In this document: piece by piece, positions 25,228 through 34,053 of the stretch
Numbering within the stretch: the stretch's first letter is position 1
Layout: the number at the start of each line of letters is the position of its first letter
Source of the DNA: DATARH01 sp036268075
GTDB lineage: Bacteria > Pseudomonadota > Alphaproteobacteria > ATCC43930 > CGMCC-115725
DNA length: 64,000 nt
Assembly (NCBI GenBank): GCA_036268075.1
Contig: DATAUV010000015.1
Span: 1 to 64,000, forward strand
Direction: 5' to 3'
Program-made: the position numbers and the translations under genes
The notes under the pieces: model-generated
Database searches by the model: none
What the model was told of the DNA's origin: nothing
The model's input: only the letters and a program-made list of their open reading frames with translations

Positions 25228-25494
25228 ATGTCGCACAGCTATTTCACGATGTGGGGGCTCTTGATCCTGATGGGGCTGGCGGCTTTTGACGGTTTGAACT
25301 ACCGCGGTGAAATCAAGACCACCCTCGCCGAGGCCTACCCCACCGACCCCGCCAAACAAAACGCCTTGCGCCGCTGCGGCGCCGCCGACCGGTCGTTTTC
25401 CAAATTCTTCGCGGATGACCGGAAGGCCTGCTACCGCGTGCTGCTTCCATCGGCGCTGATACCGGCATCCGGCGAAAGCGGAAAATCAAGCTGA
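25228..25494 (+). CDS. Small single-pass membrane protein, unknown function
   Basis: An 88-residue product starting MSHSYFTMWGLLILMGLAAF, with one hydrophobic helix (about residues 6-20), a soluble charged domain and two cysteines (residues ~51 and ~66). An excellent AAGGAGG ribosome-binding site (25216-25222) sets the start, ruling out the longer upstream frame. The ~90 bp before it are unusually AT-rich for this genome (including TATAAT at 25141), suggesting its own promoter or acquired DNA. No family recognised. Confidence 0.65.
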   Translation: MSHSYFTMWGLLILMGLAAFDGLNYRGEIKTTLAEAYPTDPAKQNALRRCGAADRSFSKFFADDRKACYRVLLPSALIPASGESGKSS

Positions 25495-25581
25495 GGCGCC
25501 ACTTGAGCGTGGGAACTCTACCGCGCCCGCGGGAGTTTCGCGTATACATCACGAAACACTCGCAAATAGGCATTTCCGTCG

Positions 25582-27132
25582 ATGAATCCCCGTCCGCGCC
25601 CGCTGACCTTGTGCATCCTCGACGGCTGGGGGGACCGGGCGGACAAGGCCGACAATGCGATCGCCCAGGCGAAGACGCCGGTGTGGCACGCGCTCCTCCG
25701 GCGTTGGCCGCATTCGGAGCTTCAGGCGAGCGAGCATTTCGTCGGCCTGCCCGACGGGCAGATGGGCAATTCCGAGGTAGGCCACACCAATATCGGCGCC
25801 GGCCGGATCGTCATGCAGGATTTGCCGCGGATCGACGCGGCAGTCGATGACGGGTCGCTGGCGACGATGCCGGCGCTCAAGGAATTCATCCTCCAGGTCA
25901 AGGAAAAGGGGGGCGCCGCGCACGTCTTCGGCCTCATCTCGCCGGGCGGCGTCCACTCGCATCAGCGCCAGATCGCCGCGCTCGCCCGCATCCTGCACGA
26001 GGCCGAATTGCCGGTCGCGGTCCACGCCGTGCTCGACGGCCGCGACACGCCGCCGAAATCGGCGCTCGGCTACCTTCGGCAATTCCACGCCGACACCGGC
26101 GACATCCCGGTCGCGACGGTCAGCGGCCGCTATTACGCGATGGACCGCGACAAGCGCTGGGACCGCGTCGCCAGGGCATACCATACGATCGCGATGGCCG
26201 TCGGCGAGCATGCCGGCGACCCGCTCGCCGCGGTCGAGGCCGGGTATGGCCGCGGCGAGACCGACGAGTTCGTGTTGCCGACCGCGATCGGCGACTATGC
26301 CGGGATGCGGGACGGCGACGGCATCCTCTTCGCCAATTTCCGCGCCGACCGAATCCGCGAGATCGGCGCCGCGCTGGTCGACCCCGATTTCACCGGGTTC
26401 GAGCGCGAAAGCCGGGTCAAGTTCTCGGCCGCGCTCGGCCTCGTCGAATACTCCGAGGACCTCAACCGCTTCCTCGAAACGCTGTTCCCGCCCTTCGACC
26501 TCCAGGACACGATCGGGGAGGTCGTCGCCAAGGCGGGCTTGAAGCAGCTCCGCATCGCCGAGACCGAGAAATACGCGCATGTGACGTTTTTCTTCAACGG
26601 CGGGCGCGAGGCCGTGTTCGACGGCGAGGAGCGCATCCTGGTGCCGTCGCCCAAGGTCGCGACCTATGACCGGCAGCCGCAGATGTCGGCGGTCGAGGTC
26701 ACCGACAAGGTCATCGCCGCCATCAAATCGGCCAAGTTCGACCTGATCGTGCTGAATTATGCGAATACCGACATGGTCGGCCACACCGGCGACCTCGACG
26801 CGGCGACCGCGGCGGTCGAAGCCGTCGATTCCTGCCTCGGCCGCCTCTCCGCCGCGCTCGAACAGGCCGGCGGCGCGCTCGTCGTCACCGCCGACCACGG
26901 CAACGCCGAGATGATGCGCGACCCCGAGACCGGCGAGCCGCACACCGCGCACACGCTGAACCCGGTGCCGTTCATCGTCGCGGGCGCGCCGGCCGCGATC
27001 AGAGAGGTCGCCAAGGGGCGCCTCTGCGACATCGCGCCGACGCTGCTCGACCTGCTCGGCCTGCCGACACCGCCGGCGATGACCGGCCGCTCGCTGATCT
27101 CGGGCGATACCGGGCGGCGCGCCGCGGACTGA
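25582..27132 (+). CDS. gpmI: 2,3-bisphosphoglycerate-independent phosphoglycerate mutase
   Basis: A 516-residue alkaline-phosphatase-superfamily enzyme that interconverts 3- and 2-phosphoglycerate in glycolysis. The phosphoserine nucleophile is in MGNSEVGHTNIGAGR. Metal ligands are in CILDGWG, NYANTDMVGHTGD and VVTADHGNAEMM, and substrate arginines in LDGRDTPPKS and NFRADRIRE. Length is normal. It ends five bases before the envC-like start and likely heads gpmI-envC-ctpA-rppH. Confidence 0.96.
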   Translation: MNPRPRPLTLCILDGWGDRADKADNAIAQAKTPVWHALLRRWPHSELQASEHFVGLPDGQMGNSEVGHTNIGAGRIVMQDLPRIDAAVDDGSLATMPALKEFILQVKEKGGAAHVFGLISPGGVHSHQRQIAALARILHEAELPVAVHAVLDGRDTPPKSALGYLRQFHADTGDIPVATVSGRYYAMDRDKRWDRVARAYHTIAMAVGEHAGDPLAAVEAGYGRGETDEFVLPTAIGDYAGMRDGDGILFANFRADRIREIGAALVDPDFTGFERESRVKFSAALGLVEYSEDLNRFLETLFPPFDLQDTIGEVVAKAGLKQLRIAETEKYAHVTFFFNGGREAVFDGEERILVPSPKVATYDRQPQMSAVEVTDKVIAAIKSAKFDLIVLNYANTDMVGHTGDLDAATAAVEAVDSCLGRLSAALEQAGGALVVTADHGNAEMMRDPETGEPHTAHTLNPVPFIVAGAPAAIREVAKGRLCDIAPTLLDLLGLPTPPAMTGRSLISGDTGRRAAD

Positions 27133-27136
27133 GCCT

Positions 27137-28342
27137 TTGGTCAAGCGGCTCATCACGGGCGGGCTCGCGCTCGCGGGGCTTTGCCTCGCGGCCCCGCCGC
27201 CCCCCGCCGGCGCGGCGACGCATCCCGCCCAGGCCCCGGCCTTGGCCCCCGCCGCTCCGGTCAATCCCGACATACTCGTCGGGCAGCTCGACACCGCGGT
27301 CCAGCAAGGCGTCGCCACCGCGCGCGCCGTGCAGAAGGACGAGGCGACGATCGGCGCGGCTGCCCGCGACCTTGCCGGCGAAGACCGCGACCTCGCGGCA
27401 AAACAGCGCGCCCTCGACATGACCCGCGCCCGCGCCGCGGGCCTGTTGGCCGCGCTCGAGCGCTTTGTCCATACCCCCCGCGCGGCCGCGCTGCTGGAAC
27501 CGCAATCGCCGGTGGACCGGCTGCGCAGCGGCATGCTGATGGCCGCGGCGGTGCCGGCGCTGAGCGGCGAGGCGCACGCGCTGATCGGCGAGCTGCAGCG
27601 CCTTTCGACCCTGCGCACCCAGACCCTCGCCAAGCAGGATAGCCTCGCGCGCGACCGCCAGGACCTCGGGACCGGCCGCGCCCGTCTCGACCAGCTCTCG
27701 GCAAGGCGCGAGGAGCTGCGCCGCCAGATCCTGCACGAGATCGCCGACAGCGACCCGCGCGCAGTGAAGCAGGGCTCGGTCGCCGTCGACCTGCCCGACC
27801 TGATCGCTCGCGGCGACGGCGAGGCGGAGCTGCGCGACCGTGAGATGCGGGCCCGCGCCGCCCGCACCAAGGGCGCGCCCGCCACCGACCCGACCCATCC
27901 GAAGACCCTGCACAGCTTTGACAAGAACGCCGCGCTGACCGTGCCGGTCGCCGGGGCGGTCACGCAGCGCTTTGGCCAGAGCAACGAGCTGGGCACCCCC
28001 AGCCAGGGCATGACGCTCGCGGCGGTCGGGAACGCCGAGGTGGTCGCCCCGTTCGACGGGCAGGTGGATTATATCGGGCCGTTCCGCGGCTATGGCACGA
28101 TCTTGATCATCGACCACGGTGGCGGATATCATTCGGTGCTCGCCGGACTGGGGCGGGTCGATGCAAAAATCGGCGAATGGGTCGTCGCGGGCGAGCCGGT
28201 CGGCACGCTGGCGGATGCTGCGAAAGCCGATGACGGCGTCACACTTTATTTTGAATTGCGCCATGACGGCCAAGCGGTCGATCCCCAGCTATCGTTGACC
28301 GTTCAAGCCGGACAGGCGCGAGATCACAGGGTGAATGAATGA
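27137..28342 (+). CDS. envC: EnvC-like murein hydrolase activator (degenerate LytM/M23)
   Basis: A 401-residue periplasmic protein. It has a signal peptide (residues 1-27, ending PAGAA), a long helical coiled-coil region (about 45-240) and a C-terminal LytM domain (VVAPFDGQVDYIGPFRGYG, ILIIDHGGGYHSVLAGLG). The zinc-binding histidines of active M23 peptidases are replaced (SQGMTLAAVG where HxxxD is expected), as in EnvC, which activates amidases in cell separation. The start TTG 27137 is the only one that gives a full signal peptide. It overlaps ctpA by four bases. Confidence 0.88.
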   Translation: MVKRLITGGLALAGLCLAAPPPPAGAATHPAQAPALAPAAPVNPDILVGQLDTAVQQGVATARAVQKDEATIGAAARDLAGEDRDLAAKQRALDMTRARAAGLLAALERFVHTPRAAALLEPQSPVDRLRSGMLMAAAVPALSGEAHALIGELQRLSTLRTQTLAKQDSLARDRQDLGTGRARLDQLSARREELRRQILHEIADSDPRAVKQGSVAVDLPDLIARGDGEAELRDREMRARAARTKGAPATDPTHPKTLHSFDKNAALTVPVAGAVTQRFGQSNELGTPSQGMTLAAVGNAEVVAPFDGQVDYIGPFRGYGTILIIDHGGGYHSVLAGLGRVDAKIGEWVVAGEPVGTLADAAKADDGVTLYFELRHDGQAVDPQLSLTVQAGQARDHRVNE

Positions 28343-29628
28343 ACCGATTGGGGCTGGCCGCGGCGGTCGCGGCAACGGTCTTCGCACTGACGCTGCGCCA
28401 GGACATCGGCGTCGCCAGCGCGGCAACGAATTCCAATCCCAACACCGCCGACACCTACAAGGCGATCAATCTGTTCGGCGACGTGTTCGACGCCGCGCGG
28501 GCGGATTTCGTCGACCCGGTCACCGGCGACACGCTGGTCGAGGGCGCGATCAACGGCATGCTGACCGCGCTCGACCCCCATTCGAACTACCTCAATGCCA
28601 AGAATTTCGACGACATGAAGGTGCAGACCCGCGGCGAGTTCGGCGGGCTCGGCATCGAGGTGTCGATGGAAAACGGGCTCGTCAAGGTGGTCTCGCCGAT
28701 CGACGACACCCCGGCCGCCCACGCGGGCCTGCGCCCCGGCGACCTCATCACCAACATCAACAGCGAGGCGGTGCAGGGCCTTACCCTGCCCGAGGCGGTC
28801 GAGAAGATGCGCGGCCCGATCAACAGCGAGATCACGCTGACGATCCGCCGCGAGGGCAAGGACCCGTTCGACGTCAAATTGACCCGCGCCAACATCAAGA
28901 TCCAGTCGGTCCGCTCGCATCTCGAAGGCAGCAATGTCGGCTATGTCCGCATCACCAGCTTTAACGAGCAGACCGATGTCGGCCTCAACGCGGCGATGAA
29001 GAGCCTCAAGCAGCAGGCCAACAACAAGCTGGTCGGCGTCATCCTCGACCTGCGCAACAACCCCGGCGGCCTCCTCGACCAGGCGGTCGCCGTCTCCGAC
29101 GCATTTCTCGACAAGGGCGAAATCGTGTCCACCCGCGGCCGTCGCGCCGAGGATGCGCAGCGCTATGACGCCCGCCCCGGCGACATCGCCAATGGCCTCC
29201 CGGTCGTCGTGCTGATCAACGGCGGCTCGGCCTCGGCGAGCGAGATCGTCGCCGGCGCATTGCAGGACCACCACCGCGTGATCCTCGTCGGCACCCGTTC
29301 GTTCGGCAAAGGCTCGGTGCAGACGATCATCCCGCTGCCCGGCCACGGGGCGATGCGGCTGACCACGGCGCGCTATTACACGCCGTCGGGCCGCTCGATC
29401 CAGGCCAAGGGCATCGAGCCCGACATCATCATCGAGGCCGCCAAGATCGAAAAGCCGTCAGCCGACGGCGCGGCAAAGCCGGTCGCCGACAAGTCGAAGC
29501 CCAACACCGCCGCCGAGCAGGGCACGGTCGATCCGGCGGTGCTGGGCACGCCCGACGACTATCAGCTCACGCGGGCGGTCGATTTGTTGCGGGGCATCGC
29601 GGCGTTCAGCGGGCACAGCGTCAACTGA
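28339..29628 (+). CDS. ctpA: C-terminal processing peptidase (S41 family)
   Basis: A 429-residue exported serine protease. A signal peptide (about residues 1-28) is followed by a PDZ domain (EFGGLGIEVSMENGLVKVV) and the S41 catalytic domain with the serine in NGGSASASEIVAGAL and lysine in RSFGKGSVQ. It trims periplasmic substrates, often cell-wall hydrolases, matching its coupling to the envC-like gene (ATGA overlap). The linker before the C-terminus is rich in lysine, alanine and proline. Confidence 0.95.
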   Translation: MNRLGLAAAVAATVFALTLRQDIGVASAATNSNPNTADTYKAINLFGDVFDAARADFVDPVTGDTLVEGAINGMLTALDPHSNYLNAKNFDDMKVQTRGEFGGLGIEVSMENGLVKVVSPIDDTPAAHAGLRPGDLITNINSEAVQGLTLPEAVEKMRGPINSEITLTIRREGKDPFDVKLTRANIKIQSVRSHLEGSNVGYVRITSFNEQTDVGLNAAMKSLKQQANNKLVGVILDLRNNPGGLLDQAVAVSDAFLDKGEIVSTRGRRAEDAQRYDARPGDIANGLPVVVLINGGSASASEIVAGALQDHHRVILVGTRSFGKGSVQTIIPLPGHGAMRLTTARYYTPSGRSIQAKGIEPDIIIEAAKIEKPSADGAAKPVADKSKPNTAAEQGTVDPAVLGTPDDYQLTRAVDLLRGIAAFSGHSVN

Positions 29629-30128
29629 CGCCGCTTTCCGACACCGACCTGCCCCTCTACCGGCCCTGCGTCGGCATCCTGCTGCTGAACGCGGAGGGGC
29701 TGGTTTTTGTCGCGCGGCGGATCGGCATGCCGGCCGGGCTCGCCGCGTGGCAGATGCCGCAGGGCGGGATCGACCCCGGCGAGACCCCGCGTGAGGCCGC
29801 GCTGCGCGAGCTGGAGGAGGAAATCGGCACCGCCAAGGCCGAAATCATCGGCGAAACCGTCGCCTGGCACCATTACGACCTGCCCCCCGAGCTCACCGGC
29901 GGGATGTGGGGCGGCCGGTTTCGCGGCCAGCGCCAGAAATGGTTCGCGATGCGCTTTACCGGCACGGACGCAGACATCGACCTCGCCACCGAGCATCCCG
30001 AATTCGACGCCTGGGAATGGGTCGCCCCGACGCGGCTGCCGGAGCTGATCGTCGCGTTCAAGCGCGATGTCTATGTCGCGGTGCTGGCCGAGTTGGCGAG
30101 TGTCATTGCAAGGCTGCCGGAAGCTTAG
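29625..30128 (+). CDS. rppH: RNA pyrophosphohydrolase (Nudix)
   Basis: A 167-residue Nudix enzyme that removes 5' pyrophosphate from mRNA and so starts decay. The Nudix box reads GGIDPGETPREAALRELEEE. It is preceded by YRPCVGILLLN, essential first-strand sequence lying upstream of the first in-frame ATG (29727). Starting at that ATG would delete it, so the gene must begin earlier; the only candidates are CTG codons, the best being CTG 29625 in a CTGA overlap with the ctpA stop. C-terminal FKRDVYVAVLAEL is typical. Confidence 0.9.
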   Translation: MTPLSDTDLPLYRPCVGILLLNAEGLVFVARRIGMPAGLAAWQMPQGGIDPGETPREAALRELEEEIGTAKAEIIGETVAWHHYDLPPELTGGMWGGRFRGQRQKWFAMRFTGTDADIDLATEHPEFDAWEWVAPTRLPELIVAFKRDVYVAVLAELASVIARLPEA

Positions 30129-30176
30129 CTCAGCACGTGATCCGATAAGGTCGAAGCAGTTATTATCTTTGAAACG

Positions 30177-31040
30177 CTACGCTCGCAATGACGGCGGTAG
30201 AGCGGCGACGATCGCCTCCCGCCGGGGCATCGCCGGCTGCGCGCCCCTTCCGAGACAGGCGAGCCCCGCGGCCGTGCTCGCGAAGCGCAGCGCGTCGGCC
30301 ACCTCGAATCCAAGATCGAGCCCAGCCGCGAACGCCCCGACAAACGTGTCGCCGGCGCCGGTCGTGTCCACCGGCGTGATCGCCAGCGCCGGAACCTCCA
30401 GCCGCGCGCCGTCGGCGAGGAAGGCGACCGCGCCCCTCTCGCCCAGCGTCACCACCAGCCCCCGGCGCGGATGGGCCGTGCCGAGCGCAGCCGCCTCGCC
30501 CTCGTTCGCGATCAGCCAATCGAGCGCGCCGAACACCGCCGGGTCGATCGGCAAGGCCGGCGCCAGGTTCAGCACGGTCCGCGCACCGGCCCGATGCGCG
30601 CGCCGGATCAGCGCGACGGTCTCCGCCGCCGGCACCTCCATCTGGCACACGACGGTCGTGCCGGGGCCGAGCAGCCGGTCCGGCACCTGCGCCGCGGTCA
30701 CGGCCTCGTTGGCGCCCGAGGCGACCGCGATTAAATTCTCGCCGCCCGCGCCGACCATGATCTGCGCGCAGCCGGTCGGCCGCCCGACCTCGCCCACGAG
30801 GCCGAGATCGACCCCGTCCCGCCGCAGCAAGTCGCGCGCAACCCCGGCAAACCCGTCCTTCCCGACCGCACCCGCCAGCGCCACCTCGGCCCCGGCCCGA
30901 CGCGCCGCCAGCGCCTAGTTCGCGCCCGTCCCGCCCGGCAGCAGCGCATAGTCGCCGCCGAGCACGGTCTCGCCCGGCGCCGGCAGATGCGGCACCGGCA
31001 CGGTGACATCGACGTTGATCGAGCCGAATACGAGAATCAT
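30177..31040 (-). pseudogene. PfkB-family carbohydrate kinase (ribokinase-like), interrupted by in-frame TAG
   Basis: From ATG 31040 the frame reads a ribokinase N-terminus (ILVFGSINVDVT, PAPGETVLGGDYALLPGGTGAN), then TAG at codon 42 (30917-30915), then continues ALAARRAGAEVALAGAVG to a full PfkB C-terminus with DTTGAGDTFVGAF. In ribokinases GGKGANQA is conserved, so the TAG replaces CAG (Gln) by one transition. The downstream piece keeps the catalytic base but lacks part of the substrate site. The stop at 30177 lies in a GTCATTGCGAGCG repeat fragment. A sequencing error or suppression is the alternative. Confidence 0.85.
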
Positions 31041-31096
31041 GTCAGGCCCCGGCCGGGGTGTTAGCATCCCGGCGCACCAAGGCGGAGCGCGGGCGG

Positions 31097-32515
31097 ATGC
31101 TGGACGATTCGAGGCTCAAGAGCTTTGTCGATCGCTGCTGGGGCGAGGAGGTCGTCCCGACGCTGACCGAATACATCAAGATCCCGAACAAGTCCCCGCT
31201 GTTCGACCCCGATTGGGCCGCCCACGGGCATATGGACGCGGCGGTCGCGATGTTCGAAGCCTGGGCGCGGGCGAAGATCGCGGCGATGCCGGGCGCGGTG
31301 CTGGAGGTGGTGCGCCTGCCGGGCCGCACGCCGCTCATCCTGATCGAGGCGCCCGGCGACGGTGCGGATACTGTGCTGCTCTACGGCCATCTCGACAAGC
31401 AGCCGGAGATGGTCGGCTGGCTCGACGGCTACGGCCCCTGGCTGCCGCGGCTCGACGGCGACAAGCTCTATGGCCGCGGCGGCGCCGATGATGGGTATGC
31501 GATGTTCGGCGCGCTGACCGCGCTCGCCGCGCTGCACGAACAGGGCGTCGCGCACGCGCGCTGCGTCATCGTCATCGAGGCGTGCGAGGAAAGCGGCAGC
31601 TACGACCTGCCGTTCTATGTCGACCACCTTGCCGGCCGCATCGGCAGCCCGTCGCTGGTGGTGTGCCTCGACAGCGGCTGCGGCAATTACGACCAGCTTT
31701 GGCTGACCACATCGCTGCGCGGCGTATTCGCCAGCACGCTCACCGTCGAGGTGCTCGGCGAGGGCGTGCATTCAGGCGACGCGTCGGGGGTGGTGCCGTC
31801 GAGCTTCCGCATCTTCCGCCGGCTGCTGTCGCGGCTCGAAGACGAGGAGACCGGCGCGATCCGGCCCGAGGCGCTCTATGTCCAGGTCCCGGCCGAACGC
31901 CTTACCCAGGCAAAGCGCGCCGCCGCCGCGCTCGGCAAGGAAATCTACGCCAAATTCCCGTTCGTCCCGGGGATGAGGCCGGCCGACGACGATTTGTCCG
32001 AGCTGGTGCTGAACCGGACCTGGCGGCCGCGGCTCGCGGTCACCGGCATCGACGGCCTGCCGACGCCGGGCAATGCCGGGAACGTTCTCCTGCCGTTCAC
32101 CACCGCCAAGCTCAGCCTGCGCCTGCCGCCGACGCTCGACCCGGGCCTGGCCGGCAGCCTCGTCCGCGACCTGTTCGAGAAAGACCCGCCCTACGGCGCC
32201 CGCGTCACATTCGACGCCCAGGTCGCCTCATCCGGCTGGAACGCGCCGGGCCTCGCCCCCTGGCTCGAAGCCTCGCTCGCCCGCGCCTCGGAAACCGCCT
32301 TCGGCGCCCCGCCCGCCTATATGGGCGAAGGCGGCTCGATCCCGTTCATGGCGATGCTCGGCGAGAAATTCCCGGCGGCGCAGTTCGTCGTCACCGGCGT
32401 GCTCGGGCCGCATTCCAACGCGCACGGGCCGAACGAATTCCTCCACATCCCGACGGGGAAGAAGGTGACCCAGGTCATCGCCCGGGTGCTGGCGGATCAT
32501 CACGCGAGGGGCTGA
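31097..32515 (+). CDS. M20 family metallopeptidase (dipeptidase-like)
   Basis: About 472 residues. Zinc-site motifs are LLYGHLDKQPE, GRGGADDGYAM and EACEESGSYD, followed by a dimerisation lid domain and the closing LGPHSNAHGPNEFLHI. It probably hydrolyses dipeptides or N-acyl amino acids in the cytosol. I chose ATG 31097 with upstream GGCGGAG over GTG 31058, because the extra residues are basic and non-conserved. It diverges from the broken kinase gene. Confidence 0.88.
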   Translation: MLDDSRLKSFVDRCWGEEVVPTLTEYIKIPNKSPLFDPDWAAHGHMDAAVAMFEAWARAKIAAMPGAVLEVVRLPGRTPLILIEAPGDGADTVLLYGHLDKQPEMVGWLDGYGPWLPRLDGDKLYGRGGADDGYAMFGALTALAALHEQGVAHARCVIVIEACEESGSYDLPFYVDHLAGRIGSPSLVVCLDSGCGNYDQLWLTTSLRGVFASTLTVEVLGEGVHSGDASGVVPSSFRIFRRLLSRLEDEETGAIRPEALYVQVPAERLTQAKRAAAALGKEIYAKFPFVPGMRPADDDLSELVLNRTWRPRLAVTGIDGLPTPGNAGNVLLPFTTAKLSLRLPPTLDPGLAGSLVRDLFEKDPPYGARVTFDAQVASSGWNAPGLAPWLEASLARASETAFGAPPAYMGEGGSIPFMAMLGEKFPAAQFVVTGVLGPHSNAHGPNEFLHIPTGKKVTQVIARVLADHHARG

Positions 32516-32524
32516 ACCAAGGCG

Positions 32525-32661
32525 GCCCTCACCCGCCGATCCCCGGCTGTCGCCGGGGTCGGCCCCCTCTCCCGCGATGCGGGCGAGGGGATGCGCGCCA
32601 AATCTTTCCCCTCGCCCGCATTGCGGGAGAGGGTGGATCGCGCAGCGAGACGGGTGAGGGC
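32525..32661. repeat. CCCTCACCC palindromic repeat, copy 2
   Basis: Same architecture and length as 24462-24598: outer GCCCTCACCC / GGGTGAGGGC arms with two internal CCCTCTCCCGC / GCGGGAGAGGG hairpins. It lies between the convergent M20 peptidase and ferritin-like genes and may terminate both. Confidence 0.9.
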
Positions 32662-32676
32662 GCGCGAAGCGCGTAT

Positions 32677-33483
32677 CTATGCCGCCCCCAACCTTCCCAC
32701 CCGCCACCGCATCGCCCGCCACGCCACGACGCCGGCGACCGCCCCCAGCCGTCCGTTCGGCTTGAGCCCGACCGCCTTCAGCACCATCGCGACGCCGCGC
32801 TCGACATGGTGCCGCCGGTAGAGCGCGAACGCGCGGCGGCTGTAGTCGCGGGCGCAGCGGCGGCGTTCGTAGGGGCCGGCGCAATTGGCGGCGTGGTAGG
32901 CGTAGGGGAGCTCGTCGTCCCGGGTCTCGGCGACCCGGCTCAGCGCGACGCGCAGCCGCGCCCAGCGGCCGAGCCCTTCGCGGTCGAGATAGCGGCCGAG
33001 GTTTTTGTAGAACAGCCGGTAATGGCGCAATTCGTCGGCGGCGATATGGCGGCAGATCTCCGCCAGCACCGGCTCGGCGGCGGCCTCGCGCATCGCGGTG
33101 TAGTACGAGCTGGTGCCGGTCTCGACGATACAGCGCGCGATCATCTCGCCGGCGCGCGACCCCCGCCGCGAGCGGTCGGCATCGAAATCGACGCGATAGC
33201 CGGCCCGGAATCGGGCGAACGCCGCACCGAAATCGAAACTTGGATCGGCCAGCGTAGCCCAGCGCGCCAGCGCCTCGCCGTGCTGCACCTCCTCCCGCCC
33301 CCAGCGCCGCGCGGTGGCCTGGAATTCCGGGTCCTCGGCAAAGACGCGGCACAGATGATGGGCGTAGGCGCCGCCATTATACTCGACCAGGCTCGCCGCC
33401 TTGACGATCCGCAACAGGTCGGGATCGACGCGCGTGCGGTCGAAATCGTGCCAGGGAATGTCGTCGAGGGTCCACGCGCCCAT
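32677..33483 (-). CDS. Ferritin-like di-iron domain protein
   Basis: A 268-residue all-helical protein with the carboxylate-histidine metal motifs of a di-iron four-helix bundle: EEVQHGEAL (ExxH), ETGTSSYYTAM and ADELRHYRLF (ExxH). The family is used for oxidation or desaturation reactions or iron handling; the substrate cannot be told from sequence. The C-terminal ~40 residues are basic and hydrophobic. It is convergent with the M20 peptidase and a repeat separates it from atpC. Confidence 0.8.
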   Translation of the reverse strand: MGAWTLDDIPWHDFDRTRVDPDLLRIVKAASLVEYNGGAYAHHLCRVFAEDPEFQATARRWGREEVQHGEALARWATLADPSFDFGAAFARFRAGYRVDFDADRSRRGSRAGEMIARCIVETGTSSYYTAMREAAAEPVLAEICRHIAADELRHYRLFYKNLGRYLDREGLGRWARLRVALSRVAETRDDELPYAYHAANCAGPYERRRCARDYSRRAFALYRRHHVERGVAMVLKAVGLKPNGRLGAVAGVVAWRAMRWRVGRLGAA

Positions 33484-33504
33484 GACCGGCGGTTATACAC
33501 TCCC

Positions 33505-33592
33505 TGTCATTGCGAGCGAAGCGAAGCAATCCCCATCCGCGGGAGGCTAATCCGACGGGGATTGCCGCGGCGCTGCGCGCCTCGCAATGACA
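33505..33592. repeat. TGTCATTGCGAG palindromic repeat, copy 2
   Basis: Perfect 12-bp terminal inverted repeats (33505-33516 and 33581-33592) with internal GCAATCCCC / GGGGATTGC pairing. It shares ends and layout with 13969-14058. It ends six bases before the atpC stop codon and could terminate the ATP synthase operon. Confidence 0.9.
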
Positions 33593-33597
33593 GTGCC

Positions 33598-34050
33598 TTA
33601 ATGCGCCCGTTCCGCCGTCGCCAGCAGCTTCGCCTGGGCGACCGAGAGCTGGCGTTCGAGGTGGCGCAGCTCGCCGGCGAGCCGTTCGCGCTCGGTCCCG
33701 GCGGCGCGGCCGACCTGGTCCCGGAGGCTGGGCAGATTGCCCTGGATCGTCTGCAACTCGGCTTCCAGCACGGCGCGGTCGAGCGCCTCGGGCGCCATCG
33801 CCTCGTCGGCCAGCACGGTGCAGCGCTCCGGCGTCACCTCGGCGATCCCGCCGACGACGAAAAACCGCTGCGTCACCGCGCGGCCCTCATAGACCTCGAT
33901 CGTACCGGGGCGGATCGTCGAAATGAGCGGCGCGTGGCCGGGGAGCACGCCGAAATTGCCCTCGGTTCCCGGCACCACGACCATTTCCACCATCTCGGAA
34001 AGGATCAGGCGCTCGGGCGAGACCAGCTCGAATTGGACGCGGTCAGCCAT
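33598..34050 (-). CDS. atpC: ATP synthase F1 epsilon subunit
   Basis: A 150-residue subunit. The N-terminal beta-sandwich is recognisable from FELVSPERLILS, VVPGTEGNFGVLPGHAPLIS and FVVGGIAEV; a C-terminal helical hairpin follows. It forms the central stalk with gamma and can inhibit ATP hydrolysis. Last gene of atpHAGDC, three bases after atpD, ending next to a palindromic repeat. Confidence 0.95.
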   Translation of the reverse strand: MADRVQFELVSPERLILSEMVEMVVVPGTEGNFGVLPGHAPLISTIRPGTIEVYEGRAVTQRFFVVGGIAEVTPERCTVLADEAMAPEALDRAVLEAELQTIQGNLPSLRDQVGRAAGTERERLAGELRHLERQLSVAQAKLLATAERAH

Positions 34051-34053
34051 CCC

